NCBI RefSeq assembly: GCF_000004195.4
Contig: NC_030678.2
Span: 97,174,904-97,238,903, forward strand
Direction: 5' to 3'
Source: Xenopus tropicalis
Taxonomy: Eukaryota > Chordata > Amphibia > Anura > Pipidae
DNA length: 64,000 nucleotides
Under the pieces are notes generated by a model, which had not been told where the DNA came from, did not search any database, and saw only the letters and a list, made by a program, of their open reading frames with translations. The first letter of the stretch is position 1, and each line of letters begins with the position of its first letter. A program made the translations under genes and the position numbers. Below are positions 32,341 to 44,639 of the stretch, piece after piece.

Positions 32341-34079
32341 TATTCTAGACATAGATTATATTAAATAATGTTCCCCTACATTTATGGCAAATATTAGAAT
32401 TTTTCTCAGATTTACACCAGCATTATTTTAATATTATGCACTTATGTAATTCACTGTAATTCATTTTATATGAAAAGAGGGGAAATACCCCATAACACTG
32501 ATGGAGGTCACTAAGCCTGCAGTGATAATAAAGGCATCTGTGTGAGATTCATTAGGCAGAAGTCATTTTATGTGTCAATGCAACATGCTATAGAAGCCTT
32601 TATAGCTCCACCTCCTTAATGCCGTGTTAATTGGACATAACTGGCACATTGACACTGCATGCAGGTTGTGTAGGTTGTGTGCGTGGGCACAAGTATCTTC
32701 GTCAATAGCATTATAGTGTGGGCAAAAATAGCATTGTAAATGAAAATAATATCACTTTCAGCTTGCTGTATTCTTAGCACCAATAATAGCAATAGGGTTT
32801 CATTTCCTAGATGCAAGTCAGTTTTTTTTGTTTTTTTATTATTTTTTTTTTTTGGTGTGTAGGCACAATACACTAAGGAAACAAATTAATTGGCACATTG
32901 TGTAAAAGGAGTGTATTTGTTTATTGTATTTAAGTATAGCAAAATGTTTCCTAGATTTTGCATGATACGTTCACATTTGTATTGATTATTTTGCCATATT
33001 TTGCCAGTAACTTCCTATTTTTGTTGCTTAACTCATTTATGTTCCTATGTTTTTATATTGTTCTGCCAACACCACATGGATGTCCACCACTGTACATCAA
33101 TCTGTCTTAAACAGTACATAAATAAGACTTATTTACAGCACATACTTGGTTAGATATTTTGCTTACTATGGGAATTAAAGTTACCCCATGAGAGTGATGA
33201 AATGCAACATTTGCTTTCAGGTATAGCATGCCATAACAAACAATCAGATTCAAACAGAAAACACGTACATGCCATGTGCTGATTGGTTGCTGTGGTTAAA
33301 TTGACCTTCTTAAATTTGAATTCGCCTCATATTCTAAATATAATTATATTTTATTGAAACTTTACAAAGGCAATGCCAAAAATGCATTCACTGTTGACTG
33401 AAAGCTTAGCATGGTAACAAACATGAACCAACCACTTGAAAGGTGATAATATGAAATATTTGTTACAGAAAATTGATAGCTTAAGTGGCAATTTGTGTGT
33501 TTGTGCATCAGCTGCAGCTCACGTGTATGGGCTCATAGATTCAGCTATTTCATGGGGTTGGAAATGCTAAATAAAGTCAGTTTGATGTGGCATTACAGTT
33601 TTAACTTTTCCACAAGTTATTTGGAAAGCCTGACACAAAGCATGTGAATACTGAAACCTGCTGAATCCTATTTAAATGAGCCATAGCACTAATTATAGAA
33701 ATTTCCAGAGCATTGTCATTTAAGTATTATACATTTTGTCACTTTATTTTTCTACATTGGTCACAAATTGGTTTTAAAACTAAAGCTCATTCCTATCTTT
33801 TTTACTTCTCTGATTTATTCCACATTTCCTTGTGACTGATTAAATGCATGCTAATTAGGGATGATAAAACGGACAAGGCTAAAAACAATGCTCGACCTTT
33901 TAAAGCAAAGATCTAAATGTGCCTTGTAAAGATCTGTGTTATAACTGTGGTTTTACAGTTAAGTCTGTGATGTGCATGTGATGCTCTCTATAAATAGAAG
34001 GTATTTAGCACACAAACTGTCTCTCTTGCTTTTCACTTTAATTTGTTTTAAGAATGAGATAAAACACCTGCAAAGGCTG
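32341..34079. other. Noncoding stretch, nothing recognised
   Basis: AT-rich with a long T-rich tract at 32820-32854. No RNA genes or exons recognised. Around 33180-33330 'ccataacaaacaatcag' and 'gctgattggttgctgtgg' suggest a decayed small inverted repeat of MITE type. Confidence 0.45.
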
Positions 34080-34330
34080 GGGCCGGTATTACAAATTTAC
34101 TGGCAATGTAATTGGCAGGAAATGTGTAAAATCCTTAAGATGAGCTCCTCACCTGCCCCTGATTTGACCCAATTTGCCCCAATTTAAACCTTTTTTTCTC
34201 CCCTGACCCTCTTTAAACTCATCCTCAGTTGGGCCATGTGTCACTGCCCCGCCCCTATTATATAACAACCCTGCCCCATTTTGTGTTTGCCCCCACCTGC
34301 CAGAAAAATAATTTAAAAAGGCGGCATCCA
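34080..34330. repeat. Old repeat fragment, C-rich
   Basis: 'ggctggggccggtattacaa' resembles the start of CAGGGCCGG-type hAT elements, followed by strings such as 'cctgatttgacccaatttgc' and 'ccaatttaaacc'. No right end or duplication seen. Confidence 0.3.
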
Positions 34331-34639
34331 TATTGTTCCATGATGTTTTCCATTGTCTGTGCCTTCTGTTAGAACCTCACAGATTTCTTTCTGTTTCTTT
34401 CTCTTTCTCCCACTTTATTCTCTCTCCCTCCCTATGACCCTTTTACCATCCATCTAACAACAAATTCACAGCAATGTTTGGCCTCCATCAGTTTAACTTT
34501 ATTTTATGTAAATCTGCAGTTAATGCAGCAGCAGAAAAGCCCCTGTCTGCCATAAAACAAAAGACAAATCTCAGACATTTCAAGGAGTCACACTGCAACA
34601 TTTCAAGGCTTGTTTATTTATTACTGGAGTTTTAAAGTC

Positions 34640-34990
34640 ATGAAGACTTTATAATTATATTAGAGGATTCTTCTAGTTAATCATGTGATTCCCAGGTAAC
34701 CCTCCCATTAAAAATCACTGACCTATTAATCCTACTTTATATTTCTGGCTGCTAGTATAGCAGTGCACAGGGACTGCTTGTCCGCTCAGCGATGGATGGT
34801 TTGCCTGTCCCTCACGCTGAATCCTTAATTAGGTCTAATTATAAAAGCTGCACTTATTAATCTTTACTGTGTTTTTTCCCCCTCTGGAACTTAATTAATG
34901 CAGAAGCTCTATTTGCATCACCCTTGCTCATTTCCATGAGAATAATAAGGCAGACAGGGACATTTTCAGACAGATCAGTTGGCTTGAGTT
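34640..34990. other. Candidate conserved noncoding element
   Basis: Repeat-free, complex sequence with clustered motifs: 'ccttaattaggtctaattat' (34822-34841) has two TAATT cores, 'ttaattaatg' follows, and 'atttgcatcac' contains an octamer-like ATTTGCAT. It is flanked by repeats on both sides. This is the best candidate in the window for an enhancer-like element, but conservation cannot be tested here. Confidence 0.35.
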
Positions 34991-35090
34991 TAAAAAATGT
35001 ATTGACAGTGTACACCCCTGCTCAATGCTAACAAACATGTTAAAAGCAAAAGTTTGCTTTATGTCTACAAAGAGCAGCCAAGAATTTAAG

Positions 35091-35420
35091 TACAGGTATC
35101 GGACCCCTTATCCGGAAACCCGTTATCCAGAAAGTTCTGAATTACGGAATGGCCATCTCCTATAGACTCCATTATAAGCAAATAATTCTAATTTTTAAAG
35201 TGATTTCCTTTTTCTCTTTAATAATAAAACAGTACCTTGTACTTGATCCCAACTAAGATATAATTAATCTTTATTGGAGGCAAAACAAGCCTATTGGGTT
35301 TATTCAATATTTAAATGATTTTTAACAGACTTAAGGTATGGAGATCCAAATTACGGAAAGATCCCTTACCCGGAAAACCCCAGGTCCCGAGCATTCTGGA
35401 TAACAGGTCCCATACCTGTA
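35091..35420. mobile_element. TACAGGTAT-family MITE, copy 2 (complete)
   Basis: Left end TACAGGTATCGGACCCCTTA and right end GGTCCCATACCTGTA are inverted repeats; 'ccggaaaccc' and 'ccggaaaacc' follow inside. This is the best preserved of the copies, 330 bp. Not coding. The repeated word 'taccttgtacttgatccc' links it to copies at 36201 and 41565. Confidence 0.88.
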
Positions 35421-35639
35421 CAGGCAAAAAGGATTCTTCTGAATAAGAATGCTGTTGGATGATCAGTAACGCGGGATGGGCCGAGTTTTCTTGGATTGAC
35501 TGTCATGTGACCCTGTGTAGTGTGAGCATGTTCTCTCTTCACTAACCTTTACTATATGATGGTCTCCAGTGGTAGGAAGCCCAAAATAACATCCAATATG
35601 TTAGTATATATATTCATTTTCAACACTGGGATCAGGTAA

Positions 35640-36130
35640 AAGGAGGTAAAAGAGAGATTCCTTTACCCCACTTGCATTTTTTGCTTGCTCACTTTTTATG
35701 CATTTTTTTTCTTTAGTTGATAAGATTTTCCCTTAAAAAAAAAAAACAAAAATAAAATACTTTCTGGGTTTTAAGCGCACAGCATTTGTTTTCTGGAAAA
35801 ACAAGATTGTTAACAAAAAAGATCTCTGGGGAAAAAAAGTGAAGGTGGCAAACATATGAGCAAGATAATGAACTCACTCGCATTTTTTTTTACTTCTTTT
35901 TAACTGATCCTTTTAATGAAGGCAAGTATTAGGCAAGACCACAACATTATCTGAGATTATATCAGCACTTTTCGAGTAAAAGCAAAGTAGAAAACCTCAA
36001 AACTTCTTGTGCAAAACTCCACCTAAAACCTGTTGAGATTCTATTAAAGCCAAAGGGGGGATCTCTGAAACATTCAAGAAAGTTGAAGTTCGAGTTTTAT
36101 TTTTTACTTTCAAAACAGTCATAATTTTAC
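35640..36130. repeat. MITE fragment, 'gatcatgtagaagtcaatgg' family (diverged)
   Basis: 'aaacctgttgagattctatt' followed by 'aaagccaaaggggggatc' at about 36027-36064 corresponds to the core seen at 20010, 39430 and 59430. Flanks have 'cttcttgtgcaaaactcc' and 'aagttgaagttcgag', typical of the family. Boundaries are uncertain. Confidence 0.45.
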
Positions 36131-36200
36131 AGCCTCATTGAACAATGGAACAATGCAATTTTTCTTTGACATTGATATCTTGTTCTGCACTTAAACCAAT

Positions 36201-36490
36201 TACAGGTATAGGACCTGTTATACAGGTCTTTCTGTAATTTGGATCTCCATACCTTAAGTCTACTAAAAAAACAATAAAACAGTAATTAAACCCAATAGGA
36301 TTGTTTTGCATCCAATAAGGATTAATTATATCTTAGTAGGGATCAATTACAAGGTACTGTTTTATTACTACAGAGAAAACGGAAATCAGTTTTAAAATTC
36401 TGAATTATTTGATTAAAATGGAGTCTATGGGAGATGGGTTTTCTGTAATTCGGAGCATTCTGGATAACGGGTTTCCAGATAAGAGATCAC
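36201..36490. mobile_element. TACAGGTAT-family MITE, copy 3
   Basis: Starts TACAGGTATAGGACCTGTTA. Contains 'ttacaaggtactgttttatt', 'gattaaaatggagtctatgg' and 'cattctggataacgggtttcc'. In this copy the middle part is oriented opposite to copy 2, so it is inverted relative to it. Confidence 0.85.
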
Positions 36491-38149
36491 ATTATTCCTA
36501 ATTATAATAGTGGCTTTTATTTGTTTTATTTATTCACAAGTGTGTTTTTTAATAATGCCATTTTAAAATTAGTAAACCAGCTTCTTAGCCTCACATCTTT
36601 TGCTTTCCATGGCATCTGCAGGGGTTATTTTGTGAGTCAAAGAGAATTGGAGCGCAGAGACCTATGAAATGCCCAGCACTTTATCAAGAGGGGGTGGTGT
36701 GGAGACACATAGGCAGGCAGGCAGGAAGGACAGGGCTGAGCTGTGCCTCCTGATGCTGCTCTTCATTCGAAGCACTGTGTTTTTCTCTTGCATCCCTTAG
36801 CGCTCTTGCATTTTCACCCCAGGGTAGTAAATTATACCTATATTATCTGGTTTTAGTATCCACATGGCTGATTGAATAGAACAAGTCTGTTCAAAGAGAG
36901 ATTGACAGAAAAGATTTTCTGTCCAACAACTGTGGTATAACCGGATTGTAGGATGTTCTGTAGACATTGGCCTCTAAGGTAGCCATTAATAGACCAAAGT
37001 ATTACATTGCTCAAATATGTTTATGCCTAATAAATATGTGTTCACACCTTTACTGTTATTGGGCAAGAGCCCTTGTACTCAGGTTACAGTTATAAAACTA
37101 TCCCTTATAGGTTTAGTCTGGTTGTACACGCCCCCTCCATCAAAGGAGAATAACTGTTCTGGAAGTACCCTTTCATCTGGCAATGTTGCCTCAGCAATAG
37201 GGCCACGGAGTGGAGATAGGAGACAGGTTAGAATAAACCCTGATCCCTACTCACCCGGAGGACTCTCAAGCTAGGGGTTATCAACCTGAGGAATAAGGTA
37301 TCTATCCAGTCCTATCTCCAAAGGGGTATGCGGCTGACAGGTGCATTTACCCTGCCCAGATTCCTTTTTTTGTCCTAAAGGGATATTGTCATCTACCCTC
37401 TATATCTGCATGCATTGTGAGTATCTGATAACCCTGTTTACCATCATTGTCTCTCACAATAAACGTGTTCATAGTTCAATAGCAAGAACCTTTCTGGCGT
37501 CCATTCTTACCAACTGCAGTACACAGCTACAGTGAGTTGTAGTTCAACTACACCCTCAGCTCCGTTCAGGTCTCTTCCACCTAAGCGAAGGCCCATCCTA
37601 AAAAAGAGAGTTACATGTAACACGTGCTCTCATATCACTACTAGCCTGGTTTTAACCATATCCTAGCCAAGCAAGTGTTACATAATCATTAACCATCTGA
37701 GCCAAATGTATAGATAAAGTTTGCTCCATATATACATCCTTTTCACTGACTAAATCATGCATAGAGCATTCCACTGATTAGATCATGCATTAAAACCTTA
37801 AGTTTCTGTAATAATTCCAATACATAATATCAAAATCATTTAAATACACTGTACAGAAAAGAAAATGTAACTATTTAGAAAACACTCATAAGGACAAGAG
37901 ACAAAAAAAAAATGATTTTACTATTTTAAACAGGAGGAATAGACCAAGGTTAGACATTAGAATTTACAACACAAAGTTTTTTAGAGTCCCATGTCTCATT
38001 TATTTCATTTACAAAGATATAATACAATGAGAGGGAAGGCAGAAAATAAGACAGGGTCTGTGTCTCTACTTGTCACAACCTAATTGGCCAAGTAATTGGC
38101 TTTCAAGTCATTTGGCCAATTAGGATGATGTGCAAAACTGCCTATTTGT

Positions 38150-38177
38150 TAATAATAATAATAATAATAATAATAAT
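38150..38177. repeat. (AAT)n microsatellite
   Basis: About nine tandem AAT units. Confidence 0.95.
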
Positions 38178-38275
38178 TTGTTAGGGTTCTTGGGTACTAG
38201 GCTTATTGAGACTGTAATATAATTGAAACATGGGAGCAGTCAGTCTAAAAAATTGCAAGTAATATGAAAAATATT

Positions 38276-38290
38276 GGGGGGGGGGGGGGG
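38276..38290. repeat. G15 homopolymer
   Basis: Fifteen G in a row, unusually long for an AT-rich vertebrate interval. The exact length may be affected by sequencing error. Confidence 0.9.
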
Positions 38291-38929
38291 CTCTCTTTGC
38301 CCCTTGACCGCTTTGTACAGCTTACTGAGTACACTTCAGTAAATTGTGAAGTATAATGCAGTTGTATTCAGGAAAGTGACAATTTGTGCAAGTTATGCAA
38401 ATATATGTAAGGCTCCCTGGGATAAAACATCTGCAAGGAATGATTGTATAAATTCTGTGCTGCTGGAAATATACATTTTTTTCTTGTCTTTCTTTCAGTC
38501 TTGGCTTGAAGATATATGCATTACTTTAGTTTTGTCAGTTGTAAAACACTTGGCAACTGTCCTATTATTGGTCTGTGTTTTTGGCATTAAAATAATTGTA
38601 AACATTTGTGTCATTTTTCTTGCCACCTGGCCAAAATGAGATAGGCACATGTTTATGCATAAACATATTCTCAAATCCTTGTCTTTGATTGATCTTGGCC
38701 TTTAAATAAATGCAAATACTTTTAGCACTGTCCAATATGTTTCAATCATATTTAGACATATTGTAGGTCCTTAATGCTTGGCAAAATATTTTGTGAAAAA
38801 TTGTGCATAGAAAGAGAATGCATGGCTCAGGGGATGTTGGAGGACATGACTAGAATGACTGACAGAGGCCTGGATGTTATTCCTCTATTCATTTCCTGTA
38901 AACAATTATTTTGGACTGTAACGATTTGA

Positions 38930-39199
38930 GGGGAGAGATTTACTAATCCACAAACGGTCCGAAGGCGTCCGAATGCGTTTTTTCGTAATGATCGGTATTT
39001 TTGCGACTTTTCGGCGCCGCCGAGACTTTTTGTATATTTTCCGCGACTTTTTCATCGCAGTCGCAGAAAAATCGGATTGGGTTTTCGGCCGATTACAATC
39101 ACTCAATACGAAAAAATTGCGACAGCGACCAAATAGTCGAGTCCAATACGATTTTTTTCCCTTTCGGGATTCGTATTTGTGGATTAGTAAATCTGCCCC
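38930..39199. mobile_element. MITE, sister of 12000-12351
   Basis: Ends GGGGAGAGATTTACTAATCC and GGATTAGTAAATCTGCCCC form inverted repeats. The interior has 'gaatgcgttttttcgtaatg' and 'atcggtatttttgcgac', identical to the 12.0-12.35 kb copy. 270 bp, with a deletion in the middle relative to the sister copy. The overlapping small open frames on both strands follow from the inverted structure. Confidence 0.85.
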
Positions 39200-39229
39200 T
39201 TAAGGCATTTTTTTTTTTTTTAAAAATTG

Positions 39230-39590
39230 AATAAACTAAAAAGTCTGAGCTGAAAAAGTCCACTTGACAAAAGTCGTGAAAACTCAAATTTTTCAACTTT
39301 CCACATGAAAACTGACTTTTTTCGAATTGTTGCAAAAAGAAAAAAAAAAGCAGCATCAAAAATCCAAAGCCTCTAAAATTTTGAAGCAAAAGAAGAATCT
39401 TCCAGGGACATCTGCCATTTACTTCTACATGATCTACAAGTTTTAGCTGGTGAATTGTTGGATTTGGATTTTTAGCCGTTTGGACACATAAATCTCAGAA
39501 AAATTGCAACTTTTTTTTTCTGTGACTTTTAGTGCTAAAAATCCGAATCAGTGGGGATGAATGATGGTTAGTAAATGGCCCCCTTTTACT
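39230..39590 (-). repeat. MITE fragment, 'gatcatgtagaagtcaatgg' family (inverted)
   Basis: 'gacatctgccatttacttct' and 'acatgatctacaagttttag' are the inverse of the family core at 59412-59450. The right end 'ggttagtaaatggccccctt' resembles the TTTACTAA/GGGGGC ends of related MITEs; the left end has no matching partner. Confidence 0.6.
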
Positions 39591-40701
39591 ATGCACCATA
39601 CGTAGATTGTAAGCTCCAAAGAGACTATGTGCTTTGTCTATTTAAGTGGAATGCTCTGTCCAATGATGCTATGGCTAAATATCCTGCAAATTATATCCTT
39701 ATAAATGGTGCTTAGTGATGTAATTTCTGTCACAACCCACTGAATAAATTAGGAAAATATGAATTAAGAAATAATGTATCCCCTGTTGAAAAATATGAAG
39801 ATATTAAAAGCCACCTGAGAGTTCCATCACCTGTATAAGAGCAGTTGGCATTCTGTCGTGTGCCTTTATATGGTCATGGAACTCCTGAATTATAATATCC
39901 TTATATTGCACAATAGGGGGTACATTATTAACTATATAAACTACCTTACCTTTTTAATATAGGTCTAGCCTGTTTCCACCTCTGGTGTAGTGTAGTGAGC
40001 AACTGAGATGGTAAACTCAGGGTTTGCATGTCTCAGCTGACACTCACTTTTTACCTTTTGAAGACTTTCTCGTGGCTGCACAAAAAGCTGTCTGCTCTGG
40101 CCTGGCCTTAGGGTTTGCAATTTGTAAGTGTCAAGCCAAGGCTGACCCAGATTTTGCTGTGATTGATAGTTCCAAGGCTTCCTTGGTGAATTTGTTCCTA
40201 CTTCATTGAAGATCTATATTGTTTTATGTCTTTGCAGTTGCTTTTCTTTAATACTGAAATTGCAGAGTTTCCTTGAAGATTTGTGATTGGCATATTTAAA
40301 CATTTGGTAGGTTTGCAAGTGATTCGAATAGGAAGTTATTCATGAGCCTATATATTGTTTTTACTTTATTAGTCTCCTCATGAACAATGAGGCTGTAGTA
40401 CTAACATTTAAATTGAAACTGTACAATATATTGTTGTTCTCATTAGCAATATAGACAAAATTCAGCCTTTACTTGAATCATTTTTTGCAAATAAATACAT
40501 TGTTTGTTTTACAATTTCTTAAAAAGTGTACCATTGGAGCATTTTAAATGAGATGCTGCTAGAAGTGCAGCAGTCTAGCCTTCTGGATTGTATGAGACTC
40601 TGTGCTAACAAACAAGCCAAGACTGAAAGTCAGTACCGTCACCGGATTACTTGCAGAATAGGTGCATGTCATACTGTGTTCACTTCCACAGGTCACAAGA
40701 C

Positions 40702-40844
40702 TTCTAAATCCTGGATAGCAATCCAATTACACTTTTTCATATGGTTAAATGCCTTTATTTGTTTAATTGACACAGACCATTAACACATAAAGTCATTTTA
40801 ACCACATGGAAAAGTGGGGTTGGATTGCTATCCAGGATTTAGAA
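40702..40844. mobile_element. Short foldback element
   Basis: Arms of about 50 bp: TTCTAAATCCTGGATAGCAA followed by 'tccaattacactttttcat' on the left, and the inverted 'ttggattgctatccaggatt' plus 'tagaa' on the right. The whole 143-bp unit can fold into one long hairpin. No second copy in the window and no clear target duplication. Confidence 0.75.
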
Positions 40845-40985
40845 CACACAAGCCAAATGCACGTGTATATGCTATGTTACATTAGCTATTGAGTGCATGG
40901 AGAAATGCCTTTTACTCCCACGCTTTTTCTGCTATACATTGTTTTCTTCTCACTGCTCTATCATCTTAAAATAGCATCTTAAAAT

Positions 40986-41470
40986 CAGGGGTGTAACTAA
41001 AATTCACAGCCCCCCCCCCCTGAAAAATAAGCATTTTGTGCCCTCACCCCCCCACCCAATTGCATGGGACACACCAGTTTGCTCTGAAGCCACATGGAAG
41101 TAGAGACCTGCTGTGTGATGATGGGTAAATGAAAAAAGGTGCAGCATGTATCTGCCTCTTCTCCTGTGGTACCCCCTCCACTCCCCACCTGAACAAAGGC
41201 TAGTCCACGTTCCGACACAGTAGCAGTAGTACAGTGGCGTAACTCCAGAGAAAGTGGGAGACAGAATTGCAAAAATCCTTTCCGGGCTCCCTATCTTTGG
41301 GGACTACTTTGTCTGTAGTTAAGTGACTACTTAAGATATATAATAAGAATACATATGCATAAGACACTTTGAAGATTCCTTCAAAAGCCACATATTTCCA
41401 GAAGGGAAATTTCTGGCCTCTTGGCCACCCTGCGATGGTGCCCCCCCACACACCCCATTCTTACCTTTCA
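40986..41470. repeat. hAT MITE fragments (CAGGGGTGTAACTA, CAGTGGCGTAACT)
   Basis: Two hAT-like left ends follow each other: CAGGGGTGTAACTAAA at 40986 and CAGTGGCGTAACTCCAGAG at 41232. Each is followed by C/G-rich runs (C12 around 41010-41022, C7 near 41441). Right ends were not found. The small C/G-rich open frames in this block are repeat-derived. Confidence 0.55.
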
Positions 41471-41564
41471 GAGCGTCGGAGCAGTGCGAGGGGGATGCCT
41501 GCATCACTAGTGCAGAGAGAGCTATAGCGCGAGGGGCTTGTCTTATTAAAAAATGTAAAATATA

Positions 41565-41770
41565 TTTCTCAGCAATAGTAAAACAGTACCTTGTACTTGA
41601 TCCCAGCTAAGATATAATTATTCCTTATTCAAGACAAAACAGTTCTATAAGGTTTATTTAATGTTTAAATTTTTTTTTAGCAGATATAAAGTATGGAGAT
41701 CCAATTGACATTAATACTTCTTATTTGGAAAACCTCAGACTTCACACATTCTGGATAACAGGTCCCATAG
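41565..41770. mobile_element. TACAGGTAT-family MITE, copy 4 (left end missing)
   Basis: Shares 'aaaacagtaccttgtacttgatccca' with copy 2 (in two overlapping words) and ends 'attctggataacaggtcccata'. The left terminus is lost. Confidence 0.8.
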
Positions 41771-42945
41771 ATTTATATAAATAATCTGTTGTTAAATCCC
41801 TTTGTAAAATTACCTTTTTTTAGATAAATAGGATTGTTGTTTTATTCAGTTTCAGTGGATAAAACCATTGTTTTTTCTTGAGCTGAACAGGTTTTTAAAT
41901 TCTATTCCATGAGCACTGTAGTAAAGCACTCTACACATGGTGCAGTATCTGTGCAGCTGGAGAGGCACAATCCATCACTAAATGACTTCAGGAGATAGTG
42001 ATTATGAACCTGCTCAAGTAATGTTAGTAACCATAGCTGCCATCCTTGCGGCTTCATAACAACAAGCACTATCAACTTGTCTTTGAAAATAAGAAGAAAA
42101 TAAAAGAAAGTTCTAATATCTCCCAAAGGTAACACATCTGCACTTGATGATTTGTTCAGAAGATTTACATGAACAAAGAGAAAACAATGCTTTTTCTTTT
42201 TATACTAATATGTTTTTAATAAGATTGGACCTGTAATACTGTATGATGATGCTAATTTCATTCACTGTAATTATCAGAACAAGTATAACTCCCCAGCCTT
42301 CCCTTGGATACCTAAGAATACAAATTCAAAATGACTTATCCATTGATAGCCCTGAGTGTTGCTGATAGAGACTGCTTACTATTTTTGCAGGAATGTGTTC
42401 ATTCATTTCTTAGTATCCACTTTTGTTATCCCATGCATAGCAAGGTAGTGCTTCTAAACTTCATCTGCCAAATGGACCCCTTAACTTGATACTTGTTCAA
42501 AGCAAGTAAATAGTACAGAGATCCCTTGCACCAGAGCCAAATCAGGCTTCCCAACAAATCAGCAACTACACAAGGGTAATAGAGTGTGTATAAGCATAAG
42601 AATGTATGACTGCATTATGCACAAATGATGTCTAGTATATTAACTCCCCAGCACTGGTGTAGCTACAGTATATAGTTTAGCGATTCACTTGAGACTCTTT
42701 CTCTAAGTATAAGCCTTTTTTACATTGCAGAAGAGCTAACAACCACAATGACTGATTTGCTAACATATAATTGTACTTGTGCAGCTACTCATAACATATC
42801 AGATGCTCAATTTTATGTCCTTGTAGTAGGCTTATGAAAACTAATTGGTAATTGGTTATCATGGGTAACTGTACTGATTTTATTTAGCACCTGTTATCAA
42901 TCTGACTCACATTCTGTATATGTATGAAAACCAGACCATCAGGCA
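41771..42945. other. Noncoding stretch, nothing recognised
   Basis: AT-rich, no element ends, exons or RNA genes recognised. Confidence 0.45.
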
Positions 42946-42948
42946 TTA

Positions 42949-43163
42949 GGCTAATGTCAGACGTGGCATCTGGTGTATATTTTCGGCTAACAGAAAAGCG
43001 CTTGCCGAAAATACCGCCATCCGCCTCCTACCTGTGCCTGCACCGGAATGAAAGAGATACACTCTGGTGCAGGTACATGTAGCCAAAATCCACATAAAAA
43101 CGTGAGAGAAGCGATTTTTTGCTTGCCGAAAATATACGCCAGACGCCTTGTCTGACATTAGCC
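42949..43163. mobile_element. PIF/Harbinger-type MITE with TTA duplication
   Basis: Begins GGCTAATGTCAGAC and ends GTCTGACATTAGCC. The inverted repeat continues with 'gcatctggtgtatattttcg' on the left and its near-complement on the right. TTA flanks both sides (42946-42948 and 43164-43166), the 3-bp TWA duplication of PIF/Harbinger transposons. 215 bp, noncoding. Confidence 0.9.
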
Positions 43164-43166
43164 TTA

Positions 43167-44283
43167 GGTTTGCAGCTGTGGGATGTTCAGTATCATATTG
43201 TACTGATTCTGGATGTCAAGCTACTCCTGCACTCACTTAGGGAACCAACTTGAAATGGTTTACAGAGGTCTCACTCATTTTCTGCGCCAACCTTTTAAGT
43301 TCCTGTGCTGGCCTGAGCTTCTTGGTGCGGCCATGACTGCACTTCATAGCTGTCCTGGTATTGTATTTGCCTCTGAAATTATAATAACAGCTAGAGGCTT
43401 AGCCAAGTCAGTCATGATTAATAAGGCCCTAACTTGACTTTCTCTGAGCTTTGCACTTCTGACTTTCACATTAGGCCAAACAGGCCAAATAGACCAGTTA
43501 CTACTTCCTAATATACAGGGCATATAAGAACCTTCAATTTAAAAACATGGCATCAACTTCTCATACCCATGTGGTGGTATTTTTTATAAGGTGGAAAGTC
43601 CAAGACTGATCTGTTCTTACTTTTGAAACTATTTTTTTTTTGTCTTATTAAAAATGACTTAAAAATGACTTGGCAGACTTTTAACTGTGATCTCACTAAA
43701 TAACTTCCTGGTATTTTTAAAAGATTGCATTGGACAACTTCACTTAATGCATCTCTCCATAAATGTATCTTTGTTACGTTTAATGGCAATGTGAAATTTC
43801 TACATACTGTAAAATAATGTCAGCGGTGTAAAACAATTAAACAAACACTGTCAAAATAAAATAATTTTTTTCAATTAGAAATTACCTTCTACTTTGTTCC
43901 TACATTGTTAATTACTAAGAAGAAAAATGCCCCCCTTATTTTCTGCAGCTAGCACATCAGGGCTCTTCCTCTGAACAACTGCCAGTTCTCATCATGTCTT
44001 CTTGATTTACTTGAAGTCTTTTTAAAAGCTCTTGGTTTGTTCTTTGGATTGCCTCTGATTTCATATCTTCTGTTCTAACCAAATCAGCAGATGCTACTAA
44101 ACATGCTGAAACCCAATAATAGCCCCATGATAGCTCACACTTACTGACACAAATGGCATGCTGGATCTAGCAGGTTCCTTACTGAATACTACAGCCTAGA
44201 AAATATCCTTGCAATTAGACATAAGAATTTCTTTCTTGTATAAAGTATTGTTAGATAGAAGGTTTGCTTTTACTATGTAACAT
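43167..44283. other. Noncoding stretch, nothing recognised
   Basis: No gene seen. A decayed TTAA-type MITE interior may be present at about 43835-44220, judged from style only. Confidence 0.4.
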
Positions 44284-44639
44284 TATATCTAATGTCGCCG
44301 GCATTAATTAGCACTTCAAGAAAACGAATACTCGGTTTTTTATCTGGTATAGAACTGTTAACCCTAAGAGCTAGTAAACTTGCCACAGTAGCGAGGCAAT
44401 CACAGAATAACTATGCAAACCCAAGGACATCACATCTGTTGTATAGTGACAGTGAGATATTAAATTACAGTGCATAAATATTGCTTTTATAAGCTGCAGT
44501 CTTTTTTTACTGCTATCCTGCAAACTAATGTCAGTATGCCCCACCTCCTTCATCAGCTGATCTGTGAACAGAGCCTTTTCTTTTCAAACTGGTTTAAGAA
44601 CAATGTAAAGGTAACAAGATAGCAACTTTTTAAGAAGAT

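Larger units (their letters stand above)
36491..38929. other. Noncoding with microsatellites and a possible old LTR
   Basis: No host gene recognised. 37010-37530 has an AATAAA (37459-37464) and a composition reminiscent of a solo retroviral-type LTR, but no TG..CA ends with matching flanks were found. A 13-bp perfect hairpin lies at 38079-38124, an ATA/AAT microsatellite at 38150-38177 and a G15 run at 38276-38290. Confidence 0.4.

Noticed and set aside
37010..37530. Possible solo LTR with an AATAAA near its end
   Set aside because: I could not find TG..CA termini with a matching 4-6 bp target duplication.
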